Assembly: GCF_028416635.1 (NCBI RefSeq)
Contig: NZ_CP114013.1
Span: forward strand, 3,720,001 to 3,784,000
Source of the DNA: Baekduia alba
GTDB lineage: Bacteria > Actinomycetota > Thermoleophilia > Solirubrobacterales > Solirubrobacteraceae
Direction: 5' to 3'
DNA length: 64,000 nucleotides
Under the pieces are notes generated by a model. The model searched no databases and was not told the DNA's origin. It was given only the letters and a program-made list of their open reading frames with translations. The translations under genes and the position numbers were made by a program. Position 1 is the first letter of the stretch; each line of letters begins with the position of its first letter. Shown here piece after piece: positions 35,232-44,084 of this stretch.

Positions 35232-36701
35232 ATGAGCGTCCTCGCCGTCGAACACCAAGAGCAGCCGAGCCAGACCGGGAGCCCGCTGGAGGCCGCGCGT
35301 GACCGGACGGTCGCGCTCGTCATCCTCTGCGCCGGGTTCTTCATGACGATCCTCGACACGACGATCGTCAACGTCGCGCTCCCGTCGATCCAACGGGACC
35401 TCGGGTTCTCGCAGGCGCATCTGGCCTGGGTGCTCAACGCGTACCTGATCGCCTTCGGCGGGCTGCTCCTGCTCGCCGGGCGCCTCGGCGACCTCGTCGG
35501 GCGGCGCGCCGTCTTCCTCACCGGGCTGTGGGTGTTCATCGGCGCCTCCGCGCTGTGCGGGCTCGCCCAGTCGCAGACGATGCTGATCGCCGCGCGGTTC
35601 GTGCAGGGCGCGGGCGGCGCGCTGACCAGCGCCGTGATCCTGGGCATGGTCGTCACACTGTTCCCGGAGCCGCGCGAGCAGGCCAAGGCGATCGGCGCCT
35701 ACGCCGCGGTCGGCGCGGTGGGCGCGAGCGCCGGGCTCGTCACCGGCGGCATCCTCACGCAGGCCATCAGCTGGCACTGGATCTTCTTCGTCAACGTCCC
35801 GGTCGGGATCGCCACCGCGGTCGCCGCCCTGCGCCGCCTCCCGCGCGACGCCGGCCTCGGGCTCCGCGCCGGCGCCGACCTGCCGGGCGCGCTGCTCGCG
35901 GTCGCCGCGCTGATGCTCGGCGTCGACGCGATCGTCGAGGCCGCCGACCGCGGCTGGACCTCCGGCCGCACGCTCGGCGTCGGCGCGCTCGCGGTCGCCC
36001 TGGCCGCCGCGTTCGTCCTGCGCGAGCGCACGGCCCGCGCGCCGCTGGCGCCGCTGCGGATCTTCCGGATCCGGTCGGTCGCGGTCGCCAACACCACCCA
36101 GATCCTGCTCATCGCCGGCGCGTTCGGCCAGCAGTTCCTCGTCGCGCTCTACCTCAAGGGCGTCAAGGGCTTCGGCCCGATCGAGATCGGCTTCGCCACG
36201 CTGCCGATCGCGCTCGTCATCGGCACCGTCGCCCTCCAGCTGTCCGGCCGCGTCATGCAGCGGATCGGCGTGCGCCCGACGCTCCTCGTCGGCCTCGCCC
36301 TCTCCGCGCTCTCCTTCGCCCTGCTCGCCCGCCTGCCCGCCGCCTCGACCTACGCCGTCGACCTGCTGCCGTCGTTCGTGCTCATGGGCCTCGGCTTCGG
36401 CCTCGCCTCCCCCGCGCTCACCACCCTCGCGATGCGTGACGTCGCACCACAGGACGCGGGCCTCGCCTCCGGCCTCGTTAACACCACCCAGCAGATCGGC
36501 GCCGCCCTCGGCCTCGCGATCCTCGCCACCCTCTCCACCTCCCGAACCGAGCACCTGACGGCCGCCGGCCAGGCGACCACCGACGCCCTCACCGGCGGCT
36601 ACCGCCTGGCCTTCGCGGTCGCGGCCGGCCTCGTGCTCGTCGCGATCGGGGTCGCGGCGCTGCCGCTGGGCGGGAAGGATCCGGCGGCGCCGCGGAGCTG
36701 A
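35232..36701 (+). CDS. MFS drug:proton antiporter, DHA2 (EmrB/QacA) family
   Basis: A 489-residue exporter with 13-14 predicted membrane helices. FFMTILDTTIVNVALPSIQR (about 35-55) is the DHA2 motif D1. LAGRLGDLVGRRAVFLTG is motif A in the 2-3 loop. GAVGASAGLVTGGILTQ is motif C, typical of antiporters. ATG 35232 is preferred; an ATG four codons earlier is also in frame. Paired with the MarR gene upstream, it probably expels a toxic compound that also acts as inducer. Confidence 0.91.
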   Translation: MSVLAVEHQEQPSQTGSPLEAARDRTVALVILCAGFFMTILDTTIVNVALPSIQRDLGFSQAHLAWVLNAYLIAFGGLLLLAGRLGDLVGRRAVFLTGLWVFIGASALCGLAQSQTMLIAARFVQGAGGALTSAVILGMVVTLFPEPREQAKAIGAYAAVGAVGASAGLVTGGILTQAISWHWIFFVNVPVGIATAVAALRRLPRDAGLGLRAGADLPGALLAVAALMLGVDAIVEAADRGWTSGRTLGVGALAVALAAAFVLRERTARAPLAPLRIFRIRSVAVANTTQILLIAGAFGQQFLVALYLKGVKGFGPIEIGFATLPIALVIGTVALQLSGRVMQRIGVRPTLLVGLALSALSFALLARLPAASTYAVDLLPSFVLMGLGFGLASPALTTLAMRDVAPQDAGLASGLVNTTQQIGAALGLAILATLSTSRTEHLTAAGQATTDALTGGYRLAFAVAAGLVLVAIGVAALPLGGKDPAAPRS

Positions 36702-36813
36702 GCCGCGGCGGAGACGGTGGGCGGCGGGCGGCGGGCGCGATCCCATCGCCGCGGGCAAGAGGCTGCGCCGCCACGGGTGTGCCATCCGCGTGAGCCGATG
36801 GCGCCGGTGGCAC

Positions 36814-36844
36814 GGCGCCGCGAGCGAGATTCGCCCGCGGCGCC
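36814..36844. terminator. Hairpin between convergent MFS and sugar-binding-protein genes
   Basis: GGCGCCGCG (36814-36822) pairs with CGCGGCGCC (36836-36844) around a 13-base loop, ten bases past the stop of the minus-strand gene. It can serve both convergent genes. The rest of the 153-base gap shows only low-complexity G/C sequence. Confidence 0.5.
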
Positions 36845-36854
36845 ATGGCAACTC

Positions 36855-37898
36855 CTAGTTGAACGCGTACTTCTGGTACTTGTCCACGTTGTCCTGCGTC
36901 ACCACCGCCGCCGGCACGACGACCTGGCGGGGGACTTCCGGCGGGACGAGCTCGGGCAGGCCCTGGCCGAGGGCGATCAGGCGGGCCATGTTGACGGCGG
37001 AGGCCGCCATGTTGGGGTTGTAGAGGAAGGTCGCGCGGTAGAGGCCGCCGGCCTTGATCTGCTTCATCGCGTCCGACGAGCCGCCGACGCCGGTCAGGAA
37101 CATCTCCTTGTCGCGGCCCGCGTTGCGGATCGCCTGGACGACGCCCTGGGCCATGTCGTCGTCGTGCGTGTACACGGCGTCGATCTTCTTGTTGGCGTTG
37201 AGGATGTTCTCCATCACCTTGAGCCCGGTGTCCGGGTTGAAGTCGCCCGGCTGGCTGGCCACGATCTTGATGCCGCCGTTCGGGCACTTCTTCTTCAGCT
37301 CGTCGGTGAAGCCCTTCGAGCGGTCGGTGGTGACCGAGATGCCGGCCAGGCCCTGGATCTCCACCACGTTGCCGCTGCACTTCAGCTGGTCGCCGATGTA
37401 GTCGGCCGCCAGCGTGCCGATCTGGTAGTTGTCGCCCAGGATCGTGGCCGTGGCCGCGTCCTGCTTGCTGAACAGGCGGTCGATGTTGACGACCGGGATC
37501 CCGGCGCGCTCGGCCTTCTGCGCGACGGGCGTCAGGGCCTCGCCGTCCTGCGGCAGGACGACCAGCGCATCGGGCTTCTGCGCGATCGCCTGCTCGATCT
37601 GCTGGGCCTGCGAGTCGGCGTCGGCGGCCTGGAGCAGCTCGAAGTCGACGTCCTTGTGGAGCGCCGCGGCGGCCTTGGCGTTCTTGGAGATCGCGCCGAG
37701 CCAGCCGTGGTCGGTCGGCGGGACGCTGGCGATGATCTTCACCTTCTTGCCCGTGGTCCCGCTCTCGCTGTCGGCGGTCTGCGCCGCCGGCGCCTGCACC
37801 GTCACCGTCTTGGTGCTGCTACTGCTGCCACACGCGGCGAGTCCGAGCGCTGAGAGCGCCACGACCGCCGTGGTGATGGGAAGCCGCATGCGCGACAT
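36855..37898 (-). CDS. Sugar ABC transporter substrate-binding lipoprotein, RbsB-like
   Basis: A 347-residue exported lipoprotein. ATG 37898 is chosen because AGGAGG lies just upstream; in-frame ATGs further up are unlikely. A signal peptide ends in the lipobox LAAC followed by a Ser/Thr linker. The mature protein is a Peripla_BP_4 fold: ASVPPTDHGWLGAISKNAKA, ALVVLPQDGEAL, GIPVVNIDRLF, and YTHDDDMAQGVVQAI, close to ribose/galactofuranose-type binders. Fourth and last gene of the sugar import operon. The sugar is not identifiable by eye. Confidence 0.9.
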   Translation of the reverse strand: MSRMRLPITTAVVALSALGLAACGSSSSTKTVTVQAPAAQTADSESGTTGKKVKIIASVPPTDHGWLGAISKNAKAAAALHKDVDFELLQAADADSQAQQIEQAIAQKPDALVVLPQDGEALTPVAQKAERAGIPVVNIDRLFSKQDAATATILGDNYQIGTLAADYIGDQLKCSGNVVEIQGLAGISVTTDRSKGFTDELKKKCPNGGIKIVASQPGDFNPDTGLKVMENILNANKKIDAVYTHDDDMAQGVVQAIRNAGRDKEMFLTGVGGSSDAMKQIKAGGLYRATFLYNPNMAASAVNMARLIALGQGLPELVPPEVPRQVVVPAAVVTQDNVDKYQKYAFN

Positions 37899-37937
37899 CT
37901 CGTGTCTCCTCCTCATGATGATGGACAACGCGTACAT

Positions 37938-38972
37938 CTAGTACCGGGCCTCCGGGCGCTGGAGCAGGACCGCACCCAGCACGATCGCGCCCTTGGTGAC
38001 CTGTTGGACCTCGGTGGACAGGTTCAGCTGCGTCATCAGGCTGAAGATCAGGGCGAAGGTCAGCACCCCGAGGAACGTCCCGACGATCGTCGCCCGGCCC
38101 CCGGCCAGGCTCGTCCCGCCGATCACGACGGCGCCGATCGCGTCCAACTCATACAAGTTGCCGCTGACCGGCGACGCGCTGCCCAGGCGCGCGCACAGCA
38201 GGACCGTCGCGACACCCGCGAGCAGCCCGGACAGGACGTAGACGCTGAAGATGATCCGCCGAACCGGGACGCCGGCGATCCGCGCCGCCTCCCGGTTGCC
38301 GCCGACCGCGACCACGTAGCGCCCGTACCGCGTGCGGTTCAGCAGCACCCAGCCGCCGACGCAGACCGCCAGGAAGATGTAGACCGAGACCGGGATCCCG
38401 GCGATCCGACCCGAGCCGAACCAGAGCAAGGACAATGCCTTGGGCTCGCCGAACGACCCGCCGTTCAGGTCGAGCAGCCCCACCGGCAGCTTGTCGTTCA
38501 ACAGCAGCGCGATGCCGCGCCCGATCGAAAACATGGCCAACGTCGCGATGAACGGCACCACCCGCCCGTAGGCGACCGCGATCGCGTTGACGCTGCCCAG
38601 CGCGGTCGCGAAGCCGATCGCTCCGATGATGAACAACAAGGTCCCGCCCGACCCGTCCTTGACCAGGATCCCGCCGAACAGACCGGCTGCCGCGACGATC
38701 GAGCCGACCGACAGGTCGATGCCCGCCGTCGCGATCACGAACGTCATGCCGATCGCCAGGACGCCGACCACCGACGCCTGCGTGAGCATGTTGCGGATGT
38801 TGTCCCACGTCGGGAACGTGTCCGGCTTGGCGATCGCGCCCGCGACGAACAGCGCGACGACGACGAAGGCCAGCGCGTACTCCTGCAGCTCGAGCCCGCG
38901 GACGCGCGTCAGCATGCTCGGGCCGCTCGGCGTCTTCGGGACGGTGGGTTCCGTGGCGTTGGTGGTGCTCAT
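37938..38972 (-). CDS. Sugar ABC transporter permease, RbsC-like
   Basis: A 344-residue membrane protein of the BPD_transp_2 family with about ten helices. VLAIGMTFVIATAGIDLSVG (about 73-92) is the family's most conserved stretch. GRGIALLLNDKLPVG and AVGGNREAARIAGVPVRR are also typical. It starts three bases after the ATPase stop, so translation is probably coupled. It forms the channel for the RbsB-like protein encoded downstream. Confidence 0.92.
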   Translation of the reverse strand: MSTTNATEPTVPKTPSGPSMLTRVRGLELQEYALAFVVVALFVAGAIAKPDTFPTWDNIRNMLTQASVVGVLAIGMTFVIATAGIDLSVGSIVAAAGLFGGILVKDGSGGTLLFIIGAIGFATALGSVNAIAVAYGRVVPFIATLAMFSIGRGIALLLNDKLPVGLLDLNGGSFGEPKALSLLWFGSGRIAGIPVSVYIFLAVCVGGWVLLNRTRYGRYVVAVGGNREAARIAGVPVRRIIFSVYVLSGLLAGVATVLLCARLGSASPVSGNLYELDAIGAVVIGGTSLAGGRATIVGTFLGVLTFALIFSLMTQLNLSTEVQQVTKGAIVLGAVLLQRPEARY

Positions 38973-38975
38973 GGC

Positions 38976-40511
38976 TCAGGCAACCTCTTCGGCGAGATCG
39001 GGGGAGTCGGTGGGCGCCACGGCGTGGCGCAGCAGGTCGCGCAGGCTGGCGGTCGCGCCGTCGACCTCGGCGACCACCTCGCCCTCGCGCATGACGAGGA
39101 TCCGCGAGCAGATCCCGACGAGCTCCTCCAGCTCGGAGGACACCATCAGGACGCCGAGGCCCTCGGACGCGGCGAGGTCGCAGATCAACCGGTACAACTC
39201 GGCCTTGGTCGCGACGTCGACGCCGCGCGTGGGCTCGTCCAGCAGCAGGACGCGGCAGCGCCGCAGCAGCCAGCGTGCCAGGACGACCTTCTGCTGGTTG
39301 CCGCCCGACAGCAGGCGCGCGATGCGGTCGACGTCGTCGGGGACGGTGTTCAGCCGGCGCAGCTCCTGGCGCGCGACGTCGCGCTCCTCGCCGACGTCCA
39401 GCAGCGCGCGGCCGAACCGCGGCAGCACGGACAGGCTCACGTTCTTGGCCAGCGACCAGTCGAGGACCAGCCCCTCCGACTTGCGGTCCTCGGGCGCGAG
39501 GCCGAGGCCGGCGTCGATCGCGCGGCGCGGCGAGCCGGGCTTCAAGGCCTTGCCATCGACGTCGACGGCGCCCTCCTCCGGGACGTCGAGCCCGTAGATC
39601 AACCGCAACAACTCAGTCCGGCCGGAGCCGACCAGGCCGCCGAGCCCGACGACCTCTCCCGCGCGAACCTGCAGCGACACCCCGCGCACCATGGGGAGCC
39701 GCCGCAGGCCGCGGACGTCGAGGAGGACGGGGGCGTCCGGACGCGCGGCCGGGCGCTCCGGGTAGAGCTGCTCGACGCGCCGGCCGACCATCAGGGCCAC
39801 CAGCTCGTCGGTCGGCGTCGTCGCGGGCAGGCCGGTCGCGGCCGTCGCGCCGTCGGCCAGCACCGTGACGCGATCGCCGATGCGGCGGATCTCGTCCAGG
39901 CGATGCGAGATGTAGATGACGCCGACGCCCTCGCCCGTGAGGCGCCGGACGACCGCGAAGAGCGTCTCGATCTCGCCCTCGTCGAGGATCGCGGACGGCT
40001 CGTCCATGATCAGCAGCCGGACGTCGCCCGACAGCGCGCGGGCGATCGAGACGATCTGCCGCGCCGCGGGCCGCAGCGCGCGGACCTTCACGCTCGGCGA
40101 GATCTGGTCGTGGCCGAGCCGCGCGAGCAGCGCGGCGGCCTCGCGGCGCATGGCCTCGCGGTCGAGCAGCCCGACGCGGCGCGGCTCGTGCCCGAGGAAG
40201 ATCGACTCGGCGACGGACAGGTCCTCGACCAGGTCGAGCTCCTGGTAGATGGTGGCCACGCCGCGCTTGAGCGAGCCCGCGGGGTCGCCGGCGGGCAGCG
40301 GCTCGCCGGCGAAGAGGATCTCGCCGGCGGTCGGCTCGACCGCGCCCGCGACGCACTTGATCAGCGTCGACTTGCCCGCGCCGTTGGGGCCGAGCAGGCA
40401 GTGGACCTCGGCGGCGCGGACGTCGAGGTCGACGCCGCGCAGCGCCCGGACGCCCGGATACTCCTTGGTGAGGCCGCGGACCTCGAGGATGGGCCGCGCG
40501 TCGTCGGTCAT
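38976..40511 (-). CDS. Sugar ABC transporter ATP-binding protein, RbsA-like double cassette
   Basis: A 511-residue protein with two fused ATPase domains. In the first, Walker A is LLGPNGAGKSTLIK, Walker B is LLIMDEPSA, and the signature is the unusual LRPAARQ instead of LSxGxxQ. In the second, the P-loop is degenerate (GLVGSGRTELLR, normal for this family), the signature LSGGNQQKV is intact and Walker B is VLLLDEPTRGVD. Length fits RbsA/MglA. Second gene of the operon, 31 bases after the oxidoreductase. Confidence 0.92.
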   Translation of the reverse strand: MTDDARPILEVRGLTKEYPGVRALRGVDLDVRAAEVHCLLGPNGAGKSTLIKCVAGAVEPTAGEILFAGEPLPAGDPAGSLKRGVATIYQELDLVEDLSVAESIFLGHEPRRVGLLDREAMRREAAALLARLGHDQISPSVKVRALRPAARQIVSIARALSGDVRLLIMDEPSAILDEGEIETLFAVVRRLTGEGVGVIYISHRLDEIRRIGDRVTVLADGATAATGLPATTPTDELVALMVGRRVEQLYPERPAARPDAPVLLDVRGLRRLPMVRGVSLQVRAGEVVGLGGLVGSGRTELLRLIYGLDVPEEGAVDVDGKALKPGSPRRAIDAGLGLAPEDRKSEGLVLDWSLAKNVSLSVLPRFGRALLDVGEERDVARQELRRLNTVPDDVDRIARLLSGGNQQKVVLARWLLRRCRVLLLDEPTRGVDVATKAELYRLICDLAASEGLGVLMVSSELEELVGICSRILVMREGEVVAEVDGATASLRDLLRHAVAPTDSPDLAEEVA

Positions 40512-40542
40512 GCCGAGCCCTCCAGCGGCAAGAACCCCAACA

Positions 40543-41703
40543 TCATCGCGGGACCTCCACGGGCGTGGGCACGTCGACCCAGGCGTGCTGCGCCGCGCTG
40601 GCCATGACGGCGTCGGTGAGCCGCGCGGCGCGCACGCCGTCGGCGAAGCGCGGCAGCCCGTCGGGGTCGACGCCGTCGCGGATCGCGGCGTAGACGTCGG
40701 CGACGAACAGGTCGAAGCAGTCGGCGTAGCCCTGCGGATGGCCGGCCGGCAGGACCGCGAGGCGCGCGGCCGGGGGCGACAGCGTCCCGGGGTCGCGGCG
40801 CAGCAGCGTCGCGGCCTCGCGCCGGCCCCACCACAGCGTCTCCGGGTCCTCCTGGTCGAACGCGAGGGCGCCGCCGGCCGCGTCGACCTCCAGCCGCAGC
40901 GCGTTCTTGCGGCCGGCCGAGACCTGGCTGACGACCAGCGAGCCCATCGCGCCGCCGTCGGTCTCGAACTGGACGAGCGCCACGTCCTCGGTCGCGACCG
41001 CGTGCAGCGCGCCGCCGTTGCCGTCGGCGACCGCGAACGCCGCGCGCGCCGGCCCGTCGCGCCGCTCGGGCACCGCCGTGTGCGTCCGCGCCGACAGCCG
41101 CGCGATCCGCTGGCCGGTCACGAACTCGGCGAGGTCGCACCAGTGCGAGCCGATGTCGGCGAACGCGCGCGACGCGCCGCCGAGCGCCGGGTCGACGCGC
41201 CAGTTGTGGTCCTCGGAGGACAGCAGCCAGTCCTGCAGGTAGGTGCCGTGGACGAGGTGGACCGCGCCGAGCCCGCCGTCGGCGACGCGCGCCCGCGCCT
41301 CGCGCACGGTCGGGTAGTAGCGGTAGACGAAGGGGACGGCGGCGACGCGGTCCGCGGCGCGCGCGGCGTCGGCGAGCGCCTCGGCGTCCTGCGTCGCGGT
41401 GGCCAGCGGCTTCTCGCACACGACGTGCTTGCCGCCGGCCAGCGCGGCGAGGGCGAGCGGGCCGTGGAGGTGGTTGGGCGTGCAGATGTGGACGACGTCG
41501 AGCTCGGGGTCGGCGACCAGCTCGTCGGCCGACATGTAGGCCTTGGGCACGTCGAGGCGATCGGCCGCGCGACGCGCGCTCTCGGGCGACGACGCGGCGA
41601 CGCCGACGAGGCGGCCGCCTGCCAGCCGGGCGGACCGCGCGTGCACGGCGCCGATGAACCCGGCTCCGGCGATTCCGACGCGCAGCTCCTTCCTCGTCCT
41701 CAT
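40543..41703 (-). CDS. Gfo/Idh/MocA-family NAD(P)-dependent oxidoreductase
   Basis: A 386-residue sugar or inositol dehydrogenase-like enzyme. The N-terminal Rossmann fold reads VGIAGAGFIGAVHARS. HICTPNHLHGPLALAALAGG and KHVVCEKPLATATQDAEAL carry the family's catalytic Lys (EKP). The C-terminal alpha/beta domain follows (about 130-360). ATG 41703 is preferred over an in-frame start 12 codons up, which would lie within the operator region. First gene of the sugar operon and divergent from the ROK regulator; presumably acts on the imported sugar. Confidence 0.9.
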   Translation of the reverse strand: MRTRKELRVGIAGAGFIGAVHARSARLAGGRLVGVAASSPESARRAADRLDVPKAYMSADELVADPELDVVHICTPNHLHGPLALAALAGGKHVVCEKPLATATQDAEALADAARAADRVAAVPFVYRYYPTVREARARVADGGLGAVHLVHGTYLQDWLLSSEDHNWRVDPALGGASRAFADIGSHWCDLAEFVTGQRIARLSARTHTAVPERRDGPARAAFAVADGNGGALHAVATEDVALVQFETDGGAMGSLVVSQVSAGRKNALRLEVDAAGGALAFDQEDPETLWWGRREAATLLRRDPGTLSPPAARLAVLPAGHPQGYADCFDLFVADVYAAIRDGVDPDGLPRFADGVRAARLTDAVMASAAQHAWVDVPTPVEVPR

Positions 41704-41720
41704 AGGGCGACCGTAATGCG

Positions 41721-41737
41721 GACTTTGTTCGAAAGTC
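41721..41737. promoter_or_regulatory. Candidate ROK-repressor operator, copy near the oxidoreductase gene
   Basis: GACTTTGTTCGAAAGTC is a perfect six-base inverted repeat around GTTCG, 18 bases upstream of ATG 41703. A similar element lies at 41793-41807. The region is clearly richer in A/T than its surroundings. Confidence 0.55.
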
Positions 41738-41792
41738 AAGCATAAGTCTGTCGATTTCTGCCAGACGACACGAACTTCCGCGTGTTCTGCGT

Positions 41793-41807
41793 ACTTTCTT
41801 CGGAAGA
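41793..41807. promoter_or_regulatory. Candidate ROK-repressor operator, copy near the ROK gene
   Basis: ACTTTCTTCGGAAGA matches the other copy in ACTTT-N-TTCG-R-AAG (12 of 15 bases the same as ACTTTGTTCGAAAGT). It lies 30 bases upstream of the ROK gene ATG. Confidence 0.5.
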
Positions 41808-41837
41808 TCCCTGCGAAAGCGTGCGATACTTGCCGCC

Positions 41838-43040
41838 ATGGCAGCGGGAGCCGCGGGGCGCAACGGACCTCTTCTTGGAGCCGGCTCCGTGCTGCGCCTG
41901 ATCCGCGACGGCGAGGCCACGACCCGCGCGGCGCTCGCGCGCCGGACCGGGCTCGCGCGCTCGACCGTGGCCCAGCGCGTCGACGCGCTGCTCGCCCACG
42001 AGCTGGTCTACGAGGCCGGCGGCGAGGCCTCGACCGGCGGGCGCCCCGCGACCGTCCTGGCCTTCAACCACCGGGCCGGCGTCGTGCTCGTCGCCGATCT
42101 CGGCGCGACGCACTCGCGCCTGGCGATCAGCGACCTCGCCGGCACACCGCTGGCCGAGGTCGCGTTCGACATGGACATCGCCGACGGTCCCGAGCCGGTG
42201 CTCGCCAACATCGGCGAGCGCTTCGAGGCGCTGCTGGAGGAGGCGGGCCGGAGCGCCAGCGAGGTGCGCGGGATCGGCGTCGGCGTCCCGGGCCCCGTCG
42301 ACTTCCCGGCCGGCCGGCCGGTCAACCCGCCGATCATGCCCGGTTGGGACGGCTTCTCGATCCCACAGTGGTTCGGCCGAACCTACGACGCGCCCGTGTT
42401 GGTGGACAACGACGTCAACATCATGGCCTTGGGCGAGCACTGGGCGCACTGGCGTGAGCTCGACCACCTCCTGTACGTCAAGGTCGGGACCGGCATCGGC
42501 TCCGGGATCGTCTCCGGGCGCGGCATCCACCGCGGCGCCCACGGCGCGGCCGGCGACATCGGGCACATCCGCGTCAGCGACCACGACGACGCGATCTGCC
42601 GCTGCGGCAACCTCGGATGCCTGGAGGCGGTGGCGGGCGGCCGCGCGCTCGCGCTCCGGCTCAGCGCCGCGGGCATCGAGGCCGCCGGCAGCCGCGAGGT
42701 CGTCGAGCTCGTCCGCGCCGGGCGGCCCGAGGCGATCCTGATGGTCCGCGAGGCCGGCCGCGTGCTCGGCGACGTCCTGGCCGGCTGCGTCAACTTCTTC
42801 AACCCGGCGGCGATCGTCGTCGGCGGCGACATCGCCGAGGCCCAGGACCACCTGCTCGCCGGCGTCCGCGAGGCCGTCTTCCAGCGGTCGCTGCCGCTGG
42901 CGACCCGCGACCTGACCATCGCCAACTCCCGCCTCGGCGACCGCGCCGGCGTCGTCGGCGCGGCCATCATGGTCATCGACCACGTCCTCTCCCCCGAGGC
43001 CGTGGACCGCGCGGTGCAGGGCGACGCGACGGCGGCCTGA
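41838..43040 (+). CDS. ROK-family transcriptional repressor
   Basis: A 400-residue NagC/XylR-type regulator. The N-terminal helix-turn-helix is TRAALARRTGLARSTVAQRV (about 28-48). The sugar-kinase fold follows with DLGATHSRLAISDLAG (phosphate loop), GVGVPGPVDFPAG, VKVGTGIGSGIVSG and the ROK zinc motif CRCGNLGCLEA. The Asp in VDNDVNIMALGE is in the position of the ROK catalytic base. It probably senses the sugar imported by the divergent operon and represses it through the paired palindromes in the 134-base gap. Confidence 0.92.
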   Translation: MAAGAAGRNGPLLGAGSVLRLIRDGEATTRAALARRTGLARSTVAQRVDALLAHELVYEAGGEASTGGRPATVLAFNHRAGVVLVADLGATHSRLAISDLAGTPLAEVAFDMDIADGPEPVLANIGERFEALLEEAGRSASEVRGIGVGVPGPVDFPAGRPVNPPIMPGWDGFSIPQWFGRTYDAPVLVDNDVNIMALGEHWAHWRELDHLLYVKVGTGIGSGIVSGRGIHRGAHGAAGDIGHIRVSDHDDAICRCGNLGCLEAVAGGRALALRLSAAGIEAAGSREVVELVRAGRPEAILMVREAGRVLGDVLAGCVNFFNPAAIVVGGDIAEAQDHLLAGVREAVFQRSLPLATRDLTIANSRLGDRAGVVGAAIMVIDHVLSPEAVDRAVQGDATAA

Positions 43041-43063
43041 GCCGCTCGATAGCGTCCGCGCCG

Positions 43064-43552
43064 ATGCCCGAGCTCGAGCTGACGCGCACACCGGAGGATC
43101 GCAACGTGTACGCCTTGGACGGCGTCGGCCGGTTGTGGCTCAAGGGATGGCTGTCCAAGGGCGCGACCGTCGAGGCGCGCGACCGGTCCTACGAGATCAG
43201 CCGACGCGGGCTGTTCGCGCCGGTGACCGAGGCGACGGACGCCGCGGGCACGACGATCGGCACGTTCCGCGGCCGCACGATCAAGCGCGGCGGGACGCTC
43301 ACGTGGGCGGGCAAGGAGTACACCTTGCGTCCGGCGAGCCTGTTCAAGGAGCGCTACGCGCTGACCTCGGGCGACCAGGAGCTGGCGACGATCGACGGCA
43401 AGGGCTGGGGCAAGCGGCCGGTCGCGATCGCCGTCGACGACGCGACGCCGATCGATCCCGGGCTGTTGCTGTTCGCCGCGTTCGTCGTGCGCGGCCTGGC
43501 CGAGGACGCGTCCTCGGCGGCGGGCGGCGCGAGCGCCGCGGCGACGGGCTAG
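43064..43552 (+). CDS. Uncharacterised beta-rich protein, LURP-one/Tubby-like
   Basis: A 162-residue protein from ATG 43064, 23 bases after the ROK gene. The alternation of short strands, with YEISRRGLFAPVTEATDAAG, TIGTFRGRTIKRGGTLTWAG and FKERYALTSGDQELATIDGK, followed by a hydrophobic helix (PGLLLFAAFVVRGLAEDA), matches the pattern of LURP-one-related/Tubby-like barrels with a central helix. That assignment is inference from pattern. No catalytic motif is seen. Function unknown, and co-transcription with the ROK gene is possible but not required. Confidence 0.65.
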   Translation: MPELELTRTPEDRNVYALDGVGRLWLKGWLSKGATVEARDRSYEISRRGLFAPVTEATDAAGTTIGTFRGRTIKRGGTLTWAGKEYTLRPASLFKERYALTSGDQELATIDGKGWGKRPVAIAVDDATPIDPGLLLFAAFVVRGLAEDASSAAGGASAAATG

Positions 43553-43577
43553 GCGCTGCACCGCGGGGAGCGCGGCC

Positions 43578-44030
43578 TCAGTCGCGGCGCTCGATCAACC
43601 GCGACATGATGATCTGCGAGCGCGTGCGGACCACCGACGCCTCGCGCTGGAGCTCCATGATGATCCGCTCGAGGTCCTGGGGATCGCGGGCCCGGACGCG
43701 GACGATGCAGTCGGCGTCGCCGGTGACGCTCCAGGCCTCGGCGACCTCCGGGATCGGCCGCAGCGACTCGCGCACGCGGTCCAGCCCGATGCCGGGCGCG
43801 TAGAAGAGCTCGATCAGCGCCTCGGTCGTGGCGCCCAGCGCGGCCGGGTCGACCAGCGCGGTGAACCCGCGCAGGACGCCGCGCTCGCGCATCCGGTCCA
43901 CGCGCCGCTTGACCGCCGGCGCGCTCAACGCGACGCGCCGGCCGACGTCGTCGTAGGTCGACCGGCCGTCATCGACGAGGCACGCAAGAATCTTGTGATC
44001 AACCTCGTCTACACGCAGGTTTTCGGGCAT
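43578..44030 (-). CDS. Lrp/AsnC-family transcriptional regulator
   Basis: A 150-residue regulator with the N-terminal AsnC helix-turn-helix (VDEVDHKILACLVDDGRST, then RRVALSAPAVKRRVDRMRER) and a C-terminal RAM ligand-binding domain (TEALIELFYAPGIGLD, EVAEAWSVTGDADCIVRVRA). ATG 44030 fits; upstream in-frame sequence runs into the divergent promoter. Members sense amino acids. Its divergent partner is the DUF6421 operon 54 bases away, which ends in a threonine aldolase gene, so an amino-acid signal such as threonine or glycine is plausible. Confidence 0.92.
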   Translation of the reverse strand: MPENLRVDEVDHKILACLVDDGRSTYDDVGRRVALSAPAVKRRVDRMRERGVLRGFTALVDPAALGATTEALIELFYAPGIGLDRVRESLRPIPEVAEAWSVTGDADCIVRVRARDPQDLERIIMELQREASVVRTRSQIIMSRLIERRD

Positions 44031-44084
44031 CAGGCGCACGATAACGGTCTTGAGCGCATCCCGGAAGGCGCGTAGCCTCAACCC

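Noticed and set aside
43985-43995. Palindrome CAAGAATCTTG considered as an Lrp operator
   Set aside because: It lies inside the lrp coding region and is explained by the conserved DHKILACL residues.
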